Of a stretch of DNA of 64,000 nt, positions 58,119 through 64,000 are shown piece after piece. How positions within the stretch are numbered: position 1 is the stretch's first letter; each line of letters opens with the position of its first letter. Location of the stretch: assembly GCA_021018815.1 (NCBI GenBank), contig JAITYX010000034.1:2976001-3040000 (forward strand), in the 5' to 3' direction. The DNA is from Talinum fruticosum. Lineage: Eukaryota; Streptophyta; Magnoliopsida; Caryophyllales; Talinaceae. The position numbers were made by a program, and so were the translations under genes. Below the pieces are notes generated by a model. It ran no database searches and was not told where the DNA came from. It saw only the letters and a program-made list of their open reading frames with translations.

Positions 58119-59727
58119 ATGCCTAAATGCGGAAACCATCCCGACTTCTAGGTTTCTCCCTCCTCCAAAAGCCTCGGACCAACAAGCCGTAAAGCTCAAC
58201 CCCTCTAAACCCGTTATCACCCAAAGACCTTGCGCTGGACGACAAATTCTTCCCAACAACCAAATTCTCCTGGTTGTCCAACATCCAAACCACCGGAGTC
58301 TATCATTTCTTGTGTTTCAACGAGTTCATCTATCCCGAACTCGTTTATGAGTTTTATACTCATCTCTCCCACTCGAAAATGTTCTAACCTCTCGGGGTTC
58401 GTAACATTACCGCTCGTATCAACACCTCCCTCTTTCACCGTCTCGTTCAAAGTTTCTTCTCTTTTCTTGAACAACGAATCCTATCCCTTTCACTAAAGTC
58501 GCCGACGACTTCTTTGAAAAGTACACAAAAGAATTCCCGGGTCCGGAAAGAACTTTTCTATGACTCGCTTGAAGTCGAAGCTAGGCTTCGTGCTTTCTGC
58601 CGATGAGAACCTTCCTCTCACAAAGCATTCTAGCAAGGAGAACCCCAACTCCAAGCACCTCAAAGCCCTATTCGATATCCTCGGAGGGATACGAAGTCGA
58701 CCTCTTCCCCTCCATCATTGGAGCGGATGGCCGCGTGCCAGCTCAACTCCAAACCAAGAAGAACACCTCCCTTCCTTTCGGTGCTCTTCTCACCCTCGTT
58801 TTCAAACAATTTCAAGTTCCTCTTCCCTCCGACCCTAACGCGGTGTCCGAGGCGGCCATTGTGGTCGGCAAGAAGGAACTCCAGGGGTACGGATACCGAG
58901 AAACTAACCCCGGTGTCCGGGTTCACAACTCGTAGCCGAGGCCCCCTGCTCCTCCTCGGACTCGAAATCAACCCCTCTCCCTCTTCCCTCTCGTACCTGG
59001 TGGTGCCTCCACCTCAGGTCCCTCCAAATCTCTCTCTCGCCCTCTTGTCCCCTACTTTCATGGACAAGATCAGCTCCGTGTCTTCCGAACTCGGAGACAT
59101 GCTCGGGGCTTTCAAGTCTGTCCTCCAAGGTCCGACCATCAACCAAAAGATCGGTTAGTCCCAAATCCGAGAGCAGCGAGTGTCTCGTTCTTGAGATGAG
59201 GGAGCTGGTCCAGGAGAAGAAGGAGCCGGTCGAGCTCCTTAGAGAGAGACGGTCCAAGGCGGCTCAGGACCGGGTTGACTCGGACGCGTCTCAAGCGTCT
59301 TCGAGCCTAGGTCCGACCTCCTCAAACAACGGGGATGAGGAAGAAGAAGAAGAAGCTGCAGATGCAGCAGAAGATGCCGAGGAACCCGCGGCCGAGGCAG
59401 GCCCTTCCGGGCAAAGGGAAGAAGAGGTCGTGGCAACCGCCGAGGGTCAGCCCGCTCCCCAAGCTCAAATCGTCAGTACTCGGCTCGCATGCCAGCCTCG
59501 AGTGGGTCGAAGACCTCGCTCCTCCAGCCGAGTCGCCCGAGCAGTCCCCCCAGCCCTTGAGGTCCCAAGGGAAGAACCCTCGATCCACTCTCTCCGGGTC
59601 AACCACTCGTAGCCGAGCCCCTAAGGACGATCCCGGTTCTCCCTTCGCCGCGCTCAAGCACATCGTCAAGATCGTATCAGCGCCGGCGCACCTCCGCCTC
59701 CACTCGAAATCCCCTCCTCCCTTGTAG
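58119..59727 (+). pseudogene. Third ORF of copy F (MPKRG-type protein)
   Basis: Starts MPKCGNHPDF at 58119, then a TAG. The FIYPELV.EFY motif is at about 58327-58360 in a shifted frame; ADENLPL-type and SKENPNSKHLKALFDIL text lies at 58600-58680. 58718-59158 is open and ends in FMDKISSVSSELGDMLGAF, a heptad-like stretch. The longest acidic tail is at 59196-59612: MRELVQEKKEPVELLRERR (coiled-coil character), a Glu/Ala-rich block (59338-59400) and an Arg/Ser-rich end. It closes with SPFAALKHIVKIV and a stop at 59725-59727. No membrane segment is evident; function unknown. Confidence 0.7.
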
Positions 59728-60135
59728 GAGCCATGCACCGAGTCACAATCCCTCGGTGTCTCCGATTTGCTTCTTTCAAAAATTTTTTTTTTTCCGGACA
59801 ACTTATGTGTATTTCTTGTTCTTTTCTCCCTTCTTTGTGTTATTTTGTTTTTGCTGAAAGGCAAGGGGGAGAAATGTAGGCGAAACTGGTTGTCTTGTTT
59901 AGGGGAGTTTTTCCGCCCTTGTAATTTTTTTGAATTTCTAATGAATTGATGCATTTCATTATTAATTTCGAGTTCTTTATTTTCCGAGTTAATGTTAAAG
60001 CATACTTTATTTTATTTTGCTCGATATATTATATATTGCTCGATCTATTCAATATGCCTTACTCATGCGAAAACTACTCGAATCAATCTATTTTCCTCTA
60101 ACAAAGTTTCGTTTAAGTATGGAATGCCTTTCATC
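59728..60135 (+). other. 3' untranslated region of copy F
   Basis: T-rich sequence with the GAAAGGCAAGGGGGAGAAAT motif (59857) and the GTATGGAATGCCTTTCATC word before the PPT. Confidence 0.6.
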
Positions 60136-60148
60136 AAAAAGGGGAGAT
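60136..60148 (+). other. Polypurine tract, copy F
   Basis: AAAAAGGGGAGAT next to the 3' LTR. Confidence 0.85.
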
Positions 60149-61725
60149 TGAAGACTCGGACATCGCTCAATACTTTTCCGAGTTATGCAAAAGGAATCAG
60201 GTATAACGATATCATACATATAGAGTTTTGATTCCAAGGCATTCTTTGTGTCTTAGAAACTCCTTTGAGTAAAATAGTATTTTCTCTAAGTGATTCGGTT
60301 TTCACTTATCTCATTTATCACTTTTCAAGTAGCTGACTCGTAAAACTCGGTTCTTTATTCCGAGTCCATCCTCACTCGGATTAATCGCATGTTGAATATA
60401 CCAAGTATTCCGCCGTTTGTTACTCGGAATCGACTTGTGGTTATCTCGTTCTATTGTTTGCATAGTCGGCATTCGTAGTCCATTTCATACTTAGTCTATA
60501 TCAAGTTAATCCCCTCGATATTCTTTATCACACTTGATTCTTCGCTTAGACTAAGTCGGATGGAATTCCGAGTATCATGGATATTAGACTCGTAAAATCC
60601 CATTTCTTTTCGACTCGGATAATCTGTTGGTTAATTATCATAATTATTTTATTATCTCGTGTCTAACTTTGGACCAAAGTATTTTATACTTTGAGAATCG
60701 GAATTGATTTACTTTTGTAGGTTATTTATTCGAGGATACACCTTTTCAAACTACAAAAGTAGCCGGCTTCGTAACGTCAAATCACCAGCAGATATGGCTT
60801 TTCACCTTCCCTGCTTTAGTCCCGGAAGATTGTGTCGAAGCCGTCCGCTTCCATATCCGGAAAACCGGAACGCCAAGCTTAACGGTGGTTTCCACCTCAT
60901 CTTTCAAGACACAGCCGATGGTTTTGGGACTTCCAAGAGAGTTAAACCGTTGTCCAACGTCCACATTTCAACGGATACTTTCCGAGTGACTCGTAAAGCT
61001 CTTATCAACGGTCACGAGAGGACTCTCGGTCAGCAGATGAAGATAACGGCTACTCTGCCCGGTCATCTATAAATAGAAGCCACTTCACAAGGCTTGAAGA
61101 TTGCCGAATCTATTGTTAATACACATACTTGAGAAAAGTCGTTGTATTTACTTTCAATCTTCTACTTACAACTCCCTTTCGTAACTCATTACTTTCGAGT
61201 TGTAAGGTCTTGTACTTAGTTACAAACTCTTCTTACATTCTTTGTAAGGTCCCTTGACTAAGTCTGTAAAGGTTAACTCAGACTTAGTTGTCCCTAGCTG
61301 TAAGGGTTATCTCAACTAGGAAGTACTAGATCGGATAAGGTAACTTCGAGTCTAGGAAAACTTGTATAGAGTTGTCCAAGGGAGCAACTCGGGTTCGATC
61401 AGTTCACGGTATTTTGTGGACTCAAAATAGTTGATTTGACTTCGTGTCCGGATTGACACGGGCCGTGGTTTTCTGCCCCGGGAGGGTTTCCACGTAAAAT
61501 CTAAAGTGTTATCCTTCCGAGTTCATTCTAGACTCGGATCGCTTTACTCGCTCTTGTTTCATCCGATTCGGTGCTTTCGAGTCCAAACTTTTCCGACCTC
61601 GCTTTTAGACTCGTAAGCTGTCTTTGTCTCTTTTCGAGAAAAAGAGTGTGTTTTCGAGAAGAATTTTCTACCACCCTATTCACCCCGCTCTAGGGTGACT
61701 CGGACTCTCCCCGAGCAAACCTTCA
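60149..61725 (+). repeat. 3' LTR of copy F
   Basis: 1577 bp, TGAAGACTCGG to AGCAAACCTTCA. It is very similar to 50838-52416; most differences visible by eye are single-base indels or changes at CG-containing words. TATA box at 61068; stem-loops at 61258-61287 (perfect 9-bp stem CTAAGTCTG/CAGACTTAG) and 61293-61320. Confidence 0.93.
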
Positions 61726-61730
61726 TTTTC
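61726..61730. other. Target-site duplication of copy F, right
   Basis: TTTTC, matching 50833-50837. Confidence 0.8.
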
Positions 61731-61740
61731 TTTTAACATA

Positions 61741-62801
61741 TTGCAGGAAGATGATTAACTCCACCGGATCGGGGAAGAAATCTTTTATGCCATGGCCCGA
61801 TAAACCGTTATTTCGGCACCTGGTATGTTAGCTAAAGGTTGTCGAAAGAAACTACATGAACTATATGTTTCCAAAAATCAATCTTCTTCATCTACATCTC
61901 GTTGGGATGGTTAACAACTCAAAAAGTCGGTTTATGAATGTTCCAGTCACCGAGTAAAACAACTACTAATCCATTCGTAAGGCATTCTCCAATCGAAGCT
62001 TTTTAGATGATAGAGTTCCCTTCAATCCAACTACAAGGTTTCCTCAAGACATTACTTCTACTCCTACTCGCAATATTTCTTCTCCTCCACTGTTTCGTAG
62101 GTATGATGTTGAGGATGATACTAATGTTGAGGACAATGTTGCCTTGTTGTCGGAGGATGATGTTTCTTCATCCTCTGGAGACAAGGACTTGCATAATCCT
62201 AAATGTGCTCATGTTCCTAACCATGTAAGAGAAGAACATGCTCATGAGACACCTCGAGTTGATGAAGAAATTAATTGTAATGCTAATGAGGCAGAGACAC
62301 CACAGCTAGATGAAAAATTGATCAATGGTAACTTAATAGTCAATTTTACGTGGGTTTTACATTTGATATTATTTTCTATTCATTGATATTTTATTCACTT
62401 CATATTCCTAGGAGGAAGTGCTTTTAAGAAGAGAATTATAAGCAAAAGAAAGGAAAAAACATGAGATAGAAATAAATGTATAGAAATCGCGAAGTTGAAG
62501 CCTGGAGAAAAACTTCAAATAGAATTCTATAATAACCGTGTTGTTGGAAAAAATCATGTTATCTCGGTCTAGACACTTGGGAATTATAGTTTGTAATACA
62601 AATATGTGCCCTCTCGGAGTGCACAAGTGGAAAGATATTGAAGATTGACAATTGGAACACATGTGGAGGGCTGTGATGGTAGAATACTCAAATTTTAAAC
62701 AAGCTATATTACATCTTACTCTTTTTTAATATAATTTTTTTAAATTTTAGTATGTTTTCTCTAACGATAACATGGAAGCACAACGTGAACATGTTCTTCC
62801 G
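61741..62801 (+). pseudogene. CACTA Tnp1-like (Ptta/En/Spm family) gene, cut by element H
   Basis: A second CACTA gene. TTTTAACATATTGCAG ending at about 61746 looks like a splice acceptor; the next exon reads STGSGKKSFMPWPDKP and then decays. 62020-62330 gives Asp/Glu/Ser-rich text (VEDDTNVEDN, LLSEDDVSSSSGDKD). A further exon, 62410-62690, holds the family's signature: KLKPGEKLQIEFYNNRVVGKNHV, LGIIVCNTNMCPL and HKWKDIED.QLEHMWRAV, with frame breaks. A T-rich tract ending TTTTAG (62751) precedes an exon with DNMEAQREHVLP, which element H interrupts at 62801. This family binds transposon ends in En/Spm. Confidence 0.75.
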
Positions 62802-64000
62802 TGAGACCCCGAAATTTCAGGTGCTTGCCTGGTAGTGAATTACTAGAATTTTTCCGAGTCGAAATTAGGAGCCGAGAACCGAAACCGTGCTTGGGCTAGC
62901 TTATTGGGCGTATTGAAATTGAAGTTGGGCCCAATAGAATAAAAAAGGAAAAGGAAATGAGAATGGAGATTAGTGGCATTGTGTTGGCAAAGAAAGAAGT
63001 AAAGAACTAAGGGTCCAATTGGAATGAAACAGCAGCCCATTATGTGTAAGTAGCTAAAGAGGAGAGAGAGTGAGCTCGAGACTCGAAGAAAAGAACGAGG
63101 GGAAGAGCAGCGAGAGGAAAAAATGAAAGAAGCGAGACACGAGAGGAGGGCGAGAGAGGCCTAAATTCACGAAACTAAGCAATCGACGAATCAAAGAGCA
63201 TGTTGTGATTATGTGATGCCTAGTTCTGAATTTGTGATGTTTAAGCATTATTGAGCATGATTACTAAGAATTGGATGAGAATAGCTTGAATAGGTTTAGT
63301 GAGAAAAATCGAGAAAATTGAATTCATGATTTAGTGCAGATTTTTCAGTGAATTAAGCATGCTGTCCGAATTATTGTGCTGTCATGTGTAGCCCGAAATT
63401 CCTGAACTTTTTACTGCAGCTTCCTGATAATTTATGAGAATTTCCTGTAAAATTTGGTATGCATTGGATGAGTAGATTGGGAGATATGCAATTTTAAGTG
63501 AAAATGTCCTGTTTTGAGCAAAATCGGAACTAAGTGAGTAACTGAATTAAGAACTGAGATTTAAGAAGCTATGTGGCTAGATTAAAAGATATATATTGAT
63601 TAAGGAAAGTTATAGAACCATAAACCACTTATGCACGATAATACGCGATCATGAAAACGATGAGTTTGTTGATTAGGAATCCTAGTTGGCATGTTTATGT
63701 GATTATGTGTTTATCCCGAATTAGATCGATTGTAAATGACATAAGCATGCGCGTGTGAAATGAATAGATTGAGTTAGAACTTGCTTATGTGAATTGCTTG
63801 TTTTGAAGAAGTTACGCATGAACGTGCTAAGCATGAATTATATGAATTAAGTATTTCTTATGTATAAGTAATAAGAAGATAAGAAACATAAAGAACTAAA
63901 GAAGGGAGAAAGGATTATGTTATTGATCTAGGACCCCACGAATTAAAGAACCCTCTGAAGCTATGGCCATAGAAGTGTTTGTCAACCCGAAGCCACGAAT
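62802..64000 (+). mobile_element. LTR-like element H, start only
   Basis: The Tnp1 exon stops at CTTCCG and TGAGACCCCGAAATTTCAGG begins. The TG start, the ACCCCGAAATTT word common at starts of long plant Ty3/gypsy LTRs, and the abrupt break in a conserved coding exon indicate an insertion. The rest to the window end is AT-rich, with a purine-rich stretch (63050-63160) and no coding sequence I recognise. TTCCG (62797-62801) is the candidate target duplication. Confidence 0.5.

Larger units (their letters stand above)
50838..61725 (+). mobile_element. Complete SIRE-type copia retrotransposon (copy F)
   Basis: Full-length copy with both LTRs, PBS, gag, pol, third ORF and PPT, flanked by TTTTC. 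It sits between the Tnp2 and Tnp1 genes of the CACTA element; the right flank TTTTCTTTTAACATATTGCAG reads as the end of an intron. It is closely related to copy A. It is rich in CGTAA and CTCG words where A and its own other LTR have CGGAA and CTG (see findings), so its many apparent frameshifts need checking. Confidence 0.93.
42013..64000 (+). mobile_element. CACTA (En/Spm) DNA transposon T, right end outside window
   Basis: Starts with the CACTACTAGAAAAA terminal inverted repeat inside E's integrase. It contains subterminal GTCGTTA repeats, a decayed Tnp2 transposase gene (46948-50283) and a Tnp1-like gene (from 61741), both on plus, as in plant CACTA elements. Copy F is inserted between them and LTR-like element H in the Tnp1 gene. 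Without F the visible length is about 11 kb. The right terminal repeat (TTTTTCTAGTAGTG) was looked for and not found, so it lies beyond 64000. Confidence 0.82.

Noticed and set aside
59322..59954. 210-codon open frame on the minus strand
   Set aside because: It lies opposite the third ORF of copy F, whose plus-strand frames match copies A, B and D. The minus frame is not conserved in them and reflects GC-rich composition.
62820..62850. GGTAGTGAATTACTAG as the CACTA right end
   Set aside because: It does not match the complement of CACTACTAGAAAAA in order and lies inside the LTR-like element H.

Overview
This window is plant nuclear heterochromatin and contains no intact host gene. Evidence for a plant: Ty1/copia retrotransposons with initiator-tRNA-Met primer sites, long LTRs with plant-type TATA boxes, a CACTA (En/Spm) DNA transposon with Tnp2- and Tnp1-like genes, and LTR-like insertions with the TGTAAC...GTTACA ends common in plant Ty3/gypsy elements. 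The species cannot be named; a eudicot is my guess. Almost everything coding is decayed by frameshifts and stops, so coding entries are given as pseudogenes over their span.

Most of the window is one copia family of the SIRE/Maximus type: about 1.4-1.6 kb LTRs, gag-protease-integrase-RT-RNase H, then an extra third ORF starting MPKRG. I name the copies. A: complete, 417-11255, TSD GGGTA. B: the older copy A landed in, 1-416 plus 11256-19906. C: an older copy that B landed in, 19907-about 22285. D: minus strand, 23929-38457. E: plus strand, 38458-42012, head to head with D. S: solo LTR, 35046-36606, TSD CTTCT. F: complete, 50838-61725, TSD TTTTC. Two solo LTRs of a second, probably Ty3/gypsy family, G1 (15261-18301, TSD CTTTA) and G2 (24574-27365, TSD TAACG), sit in B and in D's 3' LTR.

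From 42013 a CACTA transposon (T) interrupts E's integrase. It carries subterminal repeats, a captured LTR palindrome, other non-coding and possibly captured sequence, a decayed Tnp2 transposase (46948-50283) and a Tnp1-like gene (from 61741). F lies between these two genes, apparently in an intron. Another LTR-like element (H) starts at 62802 inside Tnp1 and runs off the window; the CACTA right end is not in the window.

The observations most worth following are properties of the copia family. (1) A tandem pair of stem-loops in the LTR leader with a repeated loop and a palindromic GTTAAC, like a retroviral dimer-initiation site, with apparent compensatory changes between copies. (2) A TATA box and CT-rich leader between pol and the third ORF in all four copies that retain the region, suggesting the third ORF has its own promoter. 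(3) The same head-to-head LTR palindrome at two places, one inside the CACTA element. (4) A pattern of small differences (CTG to CTCG, CGGAA to CGTAA) that may be methylation-linked sequencing error and would inflate the apparent frameshifts.
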